Shown piece by piece: positions 24,808 to 37,286 of a DNA stretch of 64,000 nt. Made by a program: the position numbers and the translations under genes. Positions within the stretch are counted from its first letter, which is position 1. Every line of letters starts with the position of its first letter. Source of the stretch: Chondrosia reniformis (lineage: Eukaryota > Porifera > Demospongiae > Chondrillida > Chondrillidae). Under the pieces are notes generated by a model. It saw only the letters and a program-made list of their open reading frames with translations, had not been told where the DNA came from and did not search any database. Where the stretch lies: positions 3,757,501 to 3,821,500 of the forward strand of contig OX359195.1 of assembly GCA_947172415.1 (NCBI GenBank), in the 5' to 3' direction.

Positions 24808-27800
24808 AAGAGAAAAAAAGAATAAATCTTATATATGTATTATATATCTAATATTTAATATATATTGTATATATCTTATGTGCATATGATATATATTATA
24901 TATTGCATATATATGTAGAGTCAAAAGTGAGTGGTATATAATTGGTATATAAATAGGACTTCATTAACAACATATATTGTGGAACCCACGTGACCGATGG
25001 TGTTATGGATGACATCTACTGGATACCAGGTACGAGGATGCCCTGGGTCAATACCTGGTTGGGTCCTGAAAAAAGAAAAAAAAGCATACATCTTATATAT
25101 GTATTATATATCTTATATGTAATATATATTGTTATATGCATATTATATATCTTATATATTGTATATATATGTAGAGTCAAAAGTGAGTGGTATATAAATA
25201 GGACTTCATTTACAACATATATTGTGGAACCCAAGTGACCGATGGTGTTACGGATGACATCTTCTGGATACAAGGTACGAGGATGCCCTGGTTAAATACC
25301 AGGTTGGGTCCTGAAAAAAGAAAAAAGCATACATCTTTTAAATGTGTTATATATCTTATATGTAATATATATTGTACATATCTTATATGCATATTATATA
25401 TCTTATATATTGTATATATATGTAGAGTCAAAAGTGAGTGGTATATAAATAGGACTTCATTTACAACATATATTGTGGAACCCACGTGACCGATGGTGCT
25501 ACGGATGACATCTTCTGGATACAAGGTACTAGGATGCTCTGGTTCAATACCTGGTTGGGTCCTGAAAAAAGAAAAAAAGCATACATCTAATATATATATT
25601 ATATATCTTATATGTAATATATATTGTATATATCTTATATGCATATTATATATTTTATATATTGCATATATATGTAGAGTCAAAAGTGAGTGGTATATAA
25701 ATAGTACTTCATTTACAACATATATTGTGGAACCCACGTGATCGATGGTGTTACGGATGATATCTTCTGGATACCAGGCACGAGAATGCCCTGGTTCAAT
25801 ACCTGGTTGGGTCCTGAAAAAAGAATAAATACATCTTATATAAGTATTATATATCTTATATGTAATATATATTGTATATATCTTATATGCATATTATATA
25901 TCTTATTTATTGCATATATATGTAGAGTCAAAAGTGAGTGGTATATAAATAGGACTTCATTTACAACATATATTGTGGAACCCACGTGACCGATGGTGTT
26001 ATGGATGACACCTTCTGGAAACCAGGTACGAGGATTCCCTGGTTCAATACCTGGTTGGGTCCTGAAAAAAGAAAACGCATACATCTTATAAATGAATTAT
26101 ATATCTTATATGTAATATATATTGTATATATCTTATATGCATATTATATATCATATATTGCATATATATGTAGAGTGAAAAGTGAGTGGTATATAAATAG
26201 GACTTCATTTACAAAAATATTTTGGAACCCACGTGACCGATGATGCTACGGATGACATCTTCTGGATACAAGGTACTAGGATGCCCTGGTTCAATACCAG
26301 GTTGGGTCCTGAAATAAGAAAAAAAGCATACATCTTATATATGTATTATATATCTTATATGTAATATATATTGTACACATCTTATATGCATATTATATAT
26401 CTTATATATTGCATATACATGTAGAGTCAAAAGTGAGTGGTATATAAATAGGACTTCATTTACAACATATATTGTGGAACCCACGTGACCGATGGTGTTA
26501 TTGATGACATCTTCTGGATACCAGGTGCGAGGATGCCCCGGTTAAATACCTGGTTGGGTCCTGAAAAAAGAAAAAAAGCATACATCTTTTAAATGTATTA
26601 TATATCTTATATGTAATATATATTGTTCATATCTTATATGCATATTATATATCTGATATATTGCATATATATGTAGAGTCAAAAGTGAGTGGTATATAAA
26701 TAGGACTTCATTTACAACATATATTGTGGAACCCACGTGACCGATGGTGTTATGGATGACATCTTCTGGATACCAGGTACAAGGATGCCCTGGGTCAATA
26801 CCTGGTTGGGTCCTGAAAAAAGAAAGAAAGCATACATCTTATATATGTATTATATATCTTATATGTAATATATATTGTTATATGCATATTATATATCTTA
26901 TATATTGTATATATATGTAGAGTCAAAAGTGAGTGGTATATAAATAGGACTTCATTTACAACATATATTGTGGAACCCACGTGACCGATGGTGTTACAGA
27001 AGACATCTTCTGGTTACAAGGTACGAGGATAACCTGGTTCAATACCAGGCTGGGTCCTGAAATAAGAAAAAAAGCATACATCTTATATATGTATTATATA
27101 TCTTATATGTAATATATATTGTACAAATCTTATATGCATATTATATATCTTATATATTGCATATATATGTAGAGTCAAAAGTGAGTGGTATATAAATAGG
27201 ACTTAATTTACAACATATATTGTGAAACCCACGTGACCGATGGTGTTATTGATGACATCTTCTGGATACCAGGTGCGAGGATGCCCCGGTTCAATACCTG
27301 GTTGGGTCCTGAAAAATGAAAAAAGCATACATCTTATATATGTATTATATATCTTATATGTAATATATATTGTAAATATCTTATATGCATATTATATAAC
27401 TTATATATTGCATATATATGTAGAGTCAAAAGTGAGTGGTATATATATAGGACTTCATTTACAACATATATTGTGGAACCCACGTGACCGATGGTGTTAC
27501 AGATGACATCTTCTGGATACAAGGTACGATGATGCCCTGGTTCAATACCAGTTTGGGTCCTGAAAAATGAAAAAAAAAAAAAATCTTATATATGTATTAT
27601 ATATCTAATATTTAATATATATTGTATATATCTTATGTGCATATGATATATATTATATATTGCATATATATGTAGAGTCAAAAGTGAGTGGTATATAAAT
27701 AGGACTTCATTAACAACACATATTGTGGAACCCACGTGACCGATGGTGTTATGGATGACATCTTATGGATACCAGGTACAAGGATGCCCTGGGTCAATAC

Positions 27801-28800
27801 CTGGTTGGGTCCTGAAAAAAGAAAGAAAGCATACATCTTATAAATGTATTATATATCTTATATGTAATATATATTGTTATATGCATATTATATATCTTAT
27901 ATATTGTATATATATGTAGAGTCAAAAGTGAGTGGTATATAAATAGGACTTCCTTTACAACATATATTGTGGAACCCACGTGACCGATGGTGTAACAGAA
28001 GACATCTTCTGGATACAAGGTACTAGGATGACCTGGTTCAATACCAGGCTGGGTCCTGAAATAAGAATAAAAGCACACATCTTATATATGTATTATATAT
28101 CTAATATGTAATATATATTGTATATATCTTATATGCATATTATATATCTTATATATTGCATATATATGTAGAGTCAAAAGTGAGTGGTAGATAAATAGGA
28201 TTTCATTTACAATATATATTGTGGAACCCACGTTACCGATGGTGTTATGGATTACATCGTCTGGATACCAGGTACGAGGATGCCCTGTTACAATACCTGG
28301 TTGGGTCCTGAAAAAAGAAAAAAAGGATACATCTTATATATGTATTATATATCTTATATGTAATATATATTGTATATATCTTATATGCATATTATATACC
28401 TTATATATTGCATATATATATAGAGCCAAAAGTGAGTGGTATATAAATAGGACTTCATTTACAACATATATTGTGGAACCCAAGTGACCGATGGTGTTAC
28501 GGATGACATCTTCTGGATACAAGGTACGAGGAAGCCCTGGTTAAATACCAGGTTGGGTCCTGAAAAAAGAAAAAAGCATACATCTTTTAAATGTATTATA
28601 TATCTTATATGTAATATATATTGTTCATATCTTATATGCATATTATATATCTTATATATTGCATATATATGTAGAGTCAAAAGTGAGTGGTAGATAAATA
28701 GGATTTCATTTACAATATATATTGTGGAACCCACGTTACCGATGGTGTTACAGATGACATCTTCTGGATACAAGGTACTAGGATGCCCTGGTTCAATACC
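24808..28800 (+). repeat. 4,008-bp higher-order repeat of satellite A, copy 2
   Basis: Second tandem copy. It ends near 28,800, where GGTTCTGAAAAGG leads to GCATACATC instead of the AATAAATC that starts the next unit. Near-identity indicates a recent unequal exchange, or an assembly duplication that should be excluded. Confidence 0.9.
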
Positions 28801-31800
28801 TGGTTGGGTTCTGAAAAGGAAAAAAGCATACATCTTATATATGTATTATATATCTTATATGTAATACATATTGTAAATATCTTATATGTATATTATATAT
28901 CTTATATATTGCATATATATGTAGAGTCAAAAGTGAGTGGAATATAAATAGGACTTCATTTACAATATATATTGTGGCACTCACTTGAACGATGGTGTTA
29001 TGGATGACATCTTCTGGATACCAGGTACGAGGATGCCCTGGTTCAATACCTGGTTGGGGCCTGAAAAAAGAAATAAAAGCATACATCTTATATATGTATT
29101 ATATATCTTATATGTAATATATATTGTACAAATCTTATATGCATATTATATATCTTATATATTGCATATATATGTAGAGTCAAAAGTGAGTGATATATAA
29201 ATAGGACTTCATTTACAACATATATTGCGGAACCCAGGTGACCGCTGGTGTTACAGATGACATCTTCTCGATACAAGGTACTAGGATGCCCTGGTTCAAT
29301 ACCTGGCTGGGTCCTGAAAAGAAAAAAAGCATACATCTTATATATGTATTATATATCTTATATGTAATATATATTGTAAATATCTTATATGTATATTATA
29401 TATCTTATATATTGCATATATATGTAGAGTCAAAAGTGAGTGGTATATAAATAGGACTTCATTTACAACATATATTGTGGAACCCACGTGACCGATGGTG
29501 TTATGGATGACATCTTCTGGTTACCAAGTACGAGGATGCCCTTGTTCAATACCTGGTTGGGATCTGAAAAAAGAAATAAAAGCATACATCTTATATATGT
29601 ATTATATATCTTATATGTAATATATATTGTATATATCTTATATGCATATTATATATCTTATATATGGCATATATATGTAGAGTCAAAAGTGAGTGGTATA
29701 TAAATAGGACTTCATTTACAACATATATTGTGGAACCCACGTGAACGATGGTGTTATGGATGACATCTTCTGTATACCAGGTACGAGGATGCCCTGGTTA
29801 AATACCTGGTTGGGTCCTGAAAAAAGAAACAAAAGCACACATCTTATATATGTATTATATATCTTATATGAAATATATATTGTATATATCTATATGAATA
29901 TTATATATCTTATATATTGCATATATATGTGGAGTCAAAAGTGAGTGGTATATAAATAGGACTTCATTTACAATATATATTGTGGAACCCACTTGAACGA
30001 TGGTGTTATGGATGACATCTTCTGGATACCAGGTAGGAGGATGCCCTGGTTTAATACCTGGTTGGGGCCTGAAAAAAGAAATAAAAGCATACATCTTATA
30101 TATGTATTATATATCTTATATGTAATATGTATTGTACAAATCTTATATGCATATTATATATCTTATATATTGCATATATATGTAGAGTCAAAAGTGAGTG
30201 GTAGATAAATAGGACTTCATTTACAACATATATTGCAGAACCCAGGTGACCGATGGTGTTACAGAAGACATCTTCTGGATACAAGGTACTAGGATGCCCT
30301 GGTTCAATACCTGGTTGGGTCCTGAAAAAGAAAAAAAGCATACATCTTATATATGTATTATATATCTTATATGTAATATATATCGTAAATATCTTATATG
30401 TATATTATAGATCTTATATGTTGCATATATATGTAGAGTCAAAAGTGAGTGGTATATAAATAGGACTTCATTTACAACATATATTGTGGAACCCACGTGA
30501 CCGATGGTGTTACAGATGACATCTTCTGGAAACAAGGTACTAGGATGCCCTGGTTCAATACATGGTTGGGTCCTGAAAAAAGAAAAAAGCATACATCTTA
30601 TATATGTATTATATTTATTATATGTAATATATATTGTATATATCTTATATGCATATTATATATCTTATATATGGCATATATATGTTGAGTCCAAAGTGAA
30701 TGGTATATAAATAGGACTTCATTTACAACATATATTGTGGAACCCACGTGACCGATGGTGTTATGGATGACATCTTCTGGATACCAGGTACGAGGATGCC
30801 CTGGTTCAATACCCGGTTGGGTCCTGAAAAAAGAAAAAAAAGCATACATCTTATATATGTATTATATAACTTATATGTAATATATATTGTAAACATCTTA
30901 TATGCATATTATATATCTTATATATTGCATATATATGTAGAGTCAAAAGTGAGTGGTATATAAATAGGACTTCATTTAAAACATATTTTGTGGAACCCAC
31001 GTGAACGATGGTGTTATGGATGACATCTTCTGGATACCAGGTACGAGGATTCCCTGGTTCAATCCCTTGTTGGGTCCTGAAAAAAAAAAAGTTTCATCTA
31101 ATATATGTATTATATATCTTATATGTAATATATATTGTATATATCTTATATGCATATTAAAATTTTTATATATTGCATATATATGTAGAGTCAAAAGTGA
31201 GTGGTATATAAATAGGACTTCATTTACAACATATCTTGTGGAACCCATGTGATCGATGGTGGTACGGATGACATCTTCTGGATACAAGGTACGAGGATGC
31301 CCTGGTTCAATACCTTGTTGGGTCCTCAAAAAGGAAAAAAGCATACATCTTATATATGTATTATATATACTATATGTAATATATATTGTATATATCGTTT
31401 ATGCATATTATATATCTTATATATTGCAGATATATGTAGAGTCAAAAGTGAGTGGTATATAAATAGGACTTCTTTTACAACATATATTGTGGAACCCACG
31501 TTACCGATGGTGTTACAGATGACATCTTCTGGATACAAGGTACGATGATGCCCTGGTTCAATACCAGGTTGGGTCCTGAAAAAGAAAAAAAGAATAAATC
31601 TTATATATGTATTATATATCTAATATTTAATATATATTGTATATATCTTATGTACATATTATATATATTATATATTGCATATATATGTAGAGTCAAAAGT
31701 GAGTGGTATATAAATAGGACTTCATTTACAACATATATTGTGGAACCCACGTGACCGATGGTGTTATGGTTGACATCTTCTGGATACCAGGTACGAGGAT

Positions 31801-31806
31801 GCCCCA

Positions 31807-33089
31807 CAGGTGCCATATGAATGAACTGCGTGTTTTTACGTTTTTTTATAGACACTTTTAAAAGCAAGTTTCGTTCTAACAGAAACGATTTGCTAACTTA
31901 AACTGGTATACATCGAAGCTCTTATTTAAATGTCAGCGAAATCAAAAATTTCGAAGATATAACGTGTTAAAAAGGGTCGATTTTAAAACTCTCAGACACT
32001 ATGCGCTTAGTCTAGGAAAAAGCTAGAACTATGTTCTATACTTTATTGGAAAGGTTACAATGTATTCTAACAAAATTAAGAAGTCCGTTTCGATTCGCCC
32101 ATCCGTTGAGAAGAAAACTGTGAAAATACACTTTTAATAGATTAGTAAATGCTATTTAATCTTTCATATCTTAGGAAATAAAGCTCAGACGCAAACGGAC
32201 TTCTCAATTCTTACTAAATGACACTCACTGAATCCGTTGAAGCTGACTACACGACTATGAGGATCTTCTAACTTAAGCGCATAGGCAATTTTCCTTCACT
32301 TCTGCAACAGACGCCATTTCTTAACATTTAAATCATATTCATTAGCAAATAAGTTTATTCATGGGATGATTTACACATTTGAAACGCAAACGGTGAAATT
32401 TTATAGCCGGATGTTAATATTGCGCAAATCCTAAGTTGTGTAACTGGGAGATATACATGTATGTATGTATGTTGATGCAAGTGATCGAGGATCGCCGTAA
32501 GGTGTTATTCACACTAAGGATCGCCAATTTTCGAATTTTCGTCTACAACAGAGAAGATTATGCCCCCCAAAAAAGGCAAGAGGGATATCAGTCGATAATT
32601 AGATTGCTCTGAAGTTCAACTGCGGCTTTGCAAGAGTTGCTGCATACGAATTATTCGTTAACAAAAGGTACGTAAAAAGTAAGTAGTCCACGATAGCTAG
32701 AGAAGTGAATCATTTTATAGCTACTATGCAAAGAGCTCTGAAAAGCCGTTTTCACACTTAAGACTTATATTAGACATTAATTGTATAATACAATACGTAC
32801 GAAGTGAGACGATTAAATAAAACATTAATAGGATACGAAGTGAGACGATTATAAGACAATAATACGAAGCGAGATGATTATATACGATATGTAAATCAAT
32901 TAAGCCAAAGGATGCTATAACCAATTTAACAATGGATGATTTTAAATTCCTTCCGGTGTGTAACCGATAACACTAAATGACGCATTCACTCTTAACGATT
33001 GAAAACGAAAATTCTTTATTAATTAGCGCTTGTTACGTGTTGATCGCTATAAGGCAGCCTATCCCTAAGGAACAGTCATAAGGTACCAG
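31807..33089. mobile_element. Unidentified 1.28-kb insertion with weak terminal inverted repeats
   Basis: Non-satellite sequence replaces the middle of a module. The ends show imperfect inversion: CAGGTGCCATATGAATGAAC on the left against CTGGTACCTTATGACTGTTC read from the right, about 15 of 20 matching. TGCC occurs next to both ends and may be a short target duplication. No transposase frame is visible; the longest minus-strand frame (32,724-32,924) is low-complexity and unlike any family I recognise. Three copies of ACGAAGTGAGACGATT-like sequence lie at 32.80-32.88 kb, and a TATG run is at about 32,456-32,473. A non-autonomous DNA transposon is plausible; so is a captured unique segment. Confidence 0.4.
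32798..32881 (+). repeat. Three short direct repeats inside the 1.28-kb insertion
   Basis: TACGAAGTGAGACGATTA at about 32,798, 32,834 and 32,863; the third reads TACGAAGCGAGATGATTA. Spacing is about 36 and 29 bp. Function unknown; subterminal transposase-binding repeats or a minisatellite seed are both possible. Confidence 0.6.
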
Positions 33090-33960
33090 TGCCTGGGTCA
33101 ATACCTGGTTGGGTCCTGAAAAAAGAAAAAAAGCATACATCTTATATATGTATTATATTTCTTATATGTAATAGATATTGTATATATCTTATATGCATAT
33201 TATATATCTTATATATTGCATATATATGTAGAGTCAAAAGTGAGTGGTATATAAATAGGACTTCATTTACAACGTATATTGTGGAACCCACGTGACTGAT
33301 GGTGTTACGGATGACATCTTCTGGATACAAGGTACGAGGATGCCCTGGTTCAATACCAGGTTGGGTCCTGAAAAAAGAAAAAAGCATACATCTTATATAT
33401 GTATTATATATCTAATATGTGATATATATTGTATATATCTTATATGCCTATTATATATCTTATATATTGCATATATATGTGGAGTCAAAAGTGAGTGGTA
33501 TATAAATAGGACTTCATTTACAATATATATTGTGGAACTCACTTGAACGATGGTGTTATGGATGACATCTTCTGGATACCAGGTACGATGATGCCCTGGT
33601 TCAATACCTGGTTGGGGCCTGAAAAAAGAAATAAAAGCATACATCTTATATATGTATTATATATCTTATATGTAATATATATTGTACAAATCTTATATGC
33701 ATATTATATATCTTATATATTGCATATATATGTAGAGTCAAAAGTGAGTGGTATATAAATAGGACTTCATTTACAACATATATTGCGGAACCCAGGTGAC
33801 TGCTGGTGTTACAGATGACATCTTCTGGATACAAGGTACTAGGATGCCCTGATTCAATACCTGGTTGGGTCCTGAAAAGAAAAAAAAGCATACATCTTAT
33901 ATGTATTATATATCTTATATGTAATATATATTGTAAATATCTTATATGTATATTATATAT
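33090..33960 (+). repeat. Satellite A, right-pointing, distal remnant (block 6)
   Basis: About three and a half monomers continuing after the insertion, starting mid-module (TGCCTGGGTCAATACC). The last monomer stops within its AT-rich part at 33,960, where TATATATACTAGTTTG begins satellite B with no gap. Confidence 0.93.
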
Positions 33961-36662
33961 ACTAGTTTGTGAAATTATTGTATGTACTAGTTATATGTAC
34001 TAGTTGTATCTATTAATTGTATGTACTAATTATATGTACTAGTTGTATGTACCAGTTGTATGTACTAGTTGTATGTACTAGTAACATGTTGTTTGTAATA
34101 GCTGTTTGTACTAGTTGTACATAGTTATATATACTACTTGTATGTACTAGTTTTGTGTATTTTTTGTTTACTAGTTAAATTTACTAGTTGTAGTTACTAG
34201 TTTTATGTACTAGTTGTATGTACTAGTAACTAGATATGTGTACTATTTGTATGTCCTAGTTGTATGTACTAGTTGTATGTAATAGTTATGTATACTAACT
34301 GTATGCACTAGTTGTATGTACTAATTGTATGTATTAGTTATATGTACTAGTAAGTAGTTGCAGGTACTTTTTAGATGTTATTGTTGTATGAACTAGTTGA
34401 ATGTACTAGTTGTATGTACTAGTTGTGTGAAATTGTTGTATGTTCTAGTTATATGAAGAAGTTGTATGAACTTGCTATATGTACTAGTTATATTTACTGG
34501 TTGTTAGTACTAGTTGTATGTACTAGTTGTGTGTACTAGTTCTATATACTAGTAACTAGTTATATATACTAGTTGTATGTACTAGTTGTGTGAAATTGTT
34601 GTATGTACTAGTTATATGTACTAGTTATATGTACTAGTCGCAAGTACTAGTTGTAAGTACTAGCTGTATGTACTAGTTATATGTACTAGTTGTATTTACT
34701 AGTTACATGTTGTTTGTAATAGCTGTATGTATTAGTTGTATGTAGTTATATATGCTATTTGTGAGTACTAGTTGTGTGTATTTTTTGTTTACTAGTTAAA
34801 TTTATTAGTTGTAGTTACTAGTTTAATGTACTAGTTGTATGTACTAGTAACTAGCTGTATGTACTAATTATATGTCCTAGTTGAATGCACTAGTTGTATG
34901 TCCTAGTTCTATATACTAGGCAGTAGTTATATGTACTAGTTGTATGTAGTAGGTGTGTGAAATTGTTGCTTGTACTAGTTATATGTACTAGTTATATGTA
35001 CTAGTTGTATGCACTAGCTGTGTGTACTAGTAGTATGTACTGGTAAAAAGTTGTTTCTAATAGCTGTATCTACTAGTTGTATGTAGTTATATATACTAAC
35101 TGTATGTACTAGTTGTATGTACTAATTGTAGGTATTAGTTGTATGTACTAGTAAGTAGTTGCAGGTACTGGTTAGATGATTATAGTTGTATGAACTAGTG
35201 GTATGTACTAGATGTATGTACAAGTTGGAAGTAATTATATGTACTAGTTGTATGTACCAGTTGTATGTCCTAGTAGTATGTACCAGTAATTATTATGTGT
35301 ACTACTTTAATGTACTAGTTTGTGAAATTATTGTATGTACTAGTTATATGTACTAGTTGTATCTATTAATTGTATGTACTAATTATATGTACTAGTTGTA
35401 TGTACCAGTTGCATGTACTAGTTATATGTACTAGTAACATGTTGTTTGTAATAGCTGTTTGTACTAGTTGTACATAGTTATATATACTACTTGTATGTAC
35501 TAGTTTTGTGTATTTTTTGTTTACTAGTTAAATTTACTAGTTGTAGTTACTAGTTTTATGTCCTAGTTGTATGTACTAGTTGTATGTAATAGTTATGTAT
35601 ACTAACTGTATGCACTAGTTGTATGTACTAATTGTATGTATTAGTTATATGTACTAGTAAGTAGTTGCAGGTACTTTTTAGATGTTATTGTTGTATGAAC
35701 TAGTTGAATGTACTAGGTGTATGTACTAGTTGGAAGTAAGTTTATGTACTAGTTGTAGGTACTAGTTGTGTGAAATTGTTGTATGTTCTAGTTATATGAA
35801 GAAGTTGTATGAACTTGCTATATGTACTAGTTATATGTACTGGTTGTTAGTACTAGTTGTATGTACTAGTTGTATGTACTAGTTCTATATACTAGTAACT
35901 AGTTATATATACTAGTTTTATGTACTAGCTGTGTAAAATTGCTGTATGTACTAGTTATATGTACTAGTTATATGTACTAGCTGGATGTAAGTAGTTGCAT
36001 GGACTAGTTATATGTACCAGTTATATGTACTAGTTGTATCTATTAATTGTATGTACTAATTATATGTACTAGTTGTATGTACCAGTTGTATGTACTAGTA
36101 GTATGTCCTAGTAACATGTTGTTTGTAATAGCTGTTTTTACTAGTTGTACATAGTTATATATACTACTTGTAAGTACTAGTTGTGTGTATTTTTGTTTAC
36201 TAGTTAAATTTACTAGTTGTAGTTACTAGTTTTATTTACTAGTTGTATGTACTAGTAACTAGATGTATGTACTAATTGTATTTACTAGTTGTATATACTA
36301 GTTGTATGTACTAGTTGTATGTTCTAGTTGTATGTACTAACTGTATGTACTAGTTGTATTTACTTATTGTATGTATTAATTGTATGTACGAGTAAGTAGT
36401 TGCAGGTACTAGTTATATGTAATAGTTGTATAAACTAGTTTTATGTACTAGTTGTATGTACTAGTTGTAAGTAATTATATGTACTAGTTGTATGTACTAG
36501 TTGTGTGATATTGTTGCATGTTCTAGTTATATGTACTAGTTGTGTGTACTTGCTGTTTGTACTAGTTATATGTTCTTGTTGTATGTACTATTTCTATGTA
36601 TTAGCTGTAATTACTAGTTAAAATGCTAGTTTTATGTACTAGTTTTATATACTTGTTGTATA
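33961..36662 (+). repeat. Satellite B, 13-bp minisatellite (block 1)
   Basis: Degenerate tandem array of GTACTAGTTGTAT. The unit contains the palindromes GTAC and ACTAGT. Common variants are TTATATGTACTAG, TTGTGTGAAATTG and AACATGTTGTTTG. These variant units recur in the same order: the string starting ACTAGTTTGTGAAATT at 33,961 recurs at 35,314 (offset 1,353), and part of it again near 36,020, so longer blocks were also duplicated. No gene is visible. Confidence 0.95.
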
Positions 36663-37103
36663 TCAAAGAGTACTGTAGTACTCTCTATGTAGGGATTGTG
36701 CGGGTTGTTTCGTTTTCCCCATACATTGGTATAGGAGCAAATTTCCAAATTAGGCTGAACATCGCTGAAACGAGACTATGTAGAGTTAAATATAGAACAG
36801 CCATGCTATAAATTGGCCTTGAAAGCAAGCGACCGTGTATCGTCGGCAAATGAACGAACTTTGAAATCTCCCATTTTCATTTTCTTCATCTTCTTCATCT
36901 TCTTCATCTTCATCTTCTTCTCCCGTTGTAATGCGAAAGCGATAACACTATTATTGGGTATGATAGTTTTCATGCCTCCAGAGTCAAGACCTCAATTAAT
37001 TTGCCATTTTAATGACGTCATAATCAGTCGAAGATTGCAAAACCAAAGTGGTTTAAAATACAACAAATTCCTAGCTTATGCTCCATTACAAAGAACAGAA
37101 ACT
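36663..37103. other. Unique segment interrupting satellite B
   Basis: About 440 bp of non-repeat sequence. It holds a TTC/CTTCAT microsatellite and a perfect CRE-type TGACGTCA at 37,013-37,020. A 100-codon frame (36,813-37,115) crosses the microsatellite and encodes a Phe/Ile-rich low-complexity run; I do not regard it as a gene. No family is recognised. It may be the remainder of the insertion whose right end is the foldback element. Confidence 0.6.
36873..36922 (+). repeat. TTC/CTTCAT microsatellite
   Basis: Runs of TTCTTCATC units within the unique segment. They produce the hydrophobic Phe-rich stretch of the spurious reading frame here. Confidence 0.85.
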
Positions 37104-37286
37104 AGAGAACAATAAAACTTTTCTACAAAAATAGTGAAGATGTAGGGAAGCCTACAAGCAAGGGTGTTGTATGATTCATGCATATATAGCTAATGCTTCA
37201 CTGTGTAACATCCCTTTCTAGTTTCTATACTTTTTGTACCATCCCTACACCTTCACTATTTTTGTAGAAACTTGTTATTGTTCTCT
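37104..37286. mobile_element. 183-bp foldback element with 45-bp inverted arms
   Basis: The left arm (37,104-37,148) starts AGAGAACAATAA and ends GTGAAGATGTAGGGA. The right arm (37,242-37,286) is its near-perfect inverse, ending TTATTGTTCTCT, with a few mismatches near AACTT/AAGTT and one at AGATG/AGGTG. Weak inner pairing (GGGTGTT with AACATCCC) extends the hairpin. No clear target duplication was found. A foldback MITE is most likely; a small-RNA hairpin precursor is an alternative. Confidence 0.6.

Larger units (their letters stand above)
20097..31806 (+). repeat. Satellite A, right-pointing (block 5)
   Basis: About 47 monomers. Two module subtypes intermingle: one with GTTACGG, GATACAAGG and a paired T-stem CCTGG/CCAGG, the other with GTTATGG, GATACCAGG and CCTGG/CCTGG, which leaves a central T-T mismatch in the T-stem. 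The monomer starting near 20,527 is only about 198 bp because AT-rich sequence near 20,670-20,690 is missing. Positions 20.8-28.8 kb are two copies of a 16-monomer unit; 28.8-31.8 kb are singly diverged monomers. The array is broken at 31,806 by a 1.28-kb insertion. Confidence 0.95.

Noticed and set aside
1..31806. CRISPR array
   Set aside because: Repeats are 250-bp satellite monomers with conserved, not unique, intervening sequence, and no cas-like gene is present.
32724..32924. 66-codon minus-strand frame in the 1.28-kb insertion
   Set aside because: Low-complexity Leu/Ile/Ser/Tyr composition, partly from the short direct repeats; no domain or initiation context.
31798..33096. hAT-type 8-bp target duplication around the 1.28-kb insertion
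   Set aside because: The flanking octamers (ATGCCCCA and TGCCTGGG) do not match; only TGCC is shared.
1..33960. Functional tRNA genes
   Set aside because: The anticodon arm does not pair properly, the variable region is too long, acceptor pairing is only partial and no TTTT terminator follows.
1..34003. Dozens of 60-175 codon open frames on both strands of satellite A (Tyr/Ile-rich, with TQPGIEPGHP or NTRLGPEKRK motifs)
   Set aside because: They repeat every 250 bp, occur on both strands of the same DNA, and their conserved peptide is just the translated T-arm region. No splice, domain or codon signal supports coding.
36813..37115. 100-codon frame in the unique segment
   Set aside because: Its central hydrophobic run is the TTC/CTTCAT microsatellite, it ends within the foldback arm, and nothing in it resembles a known family.
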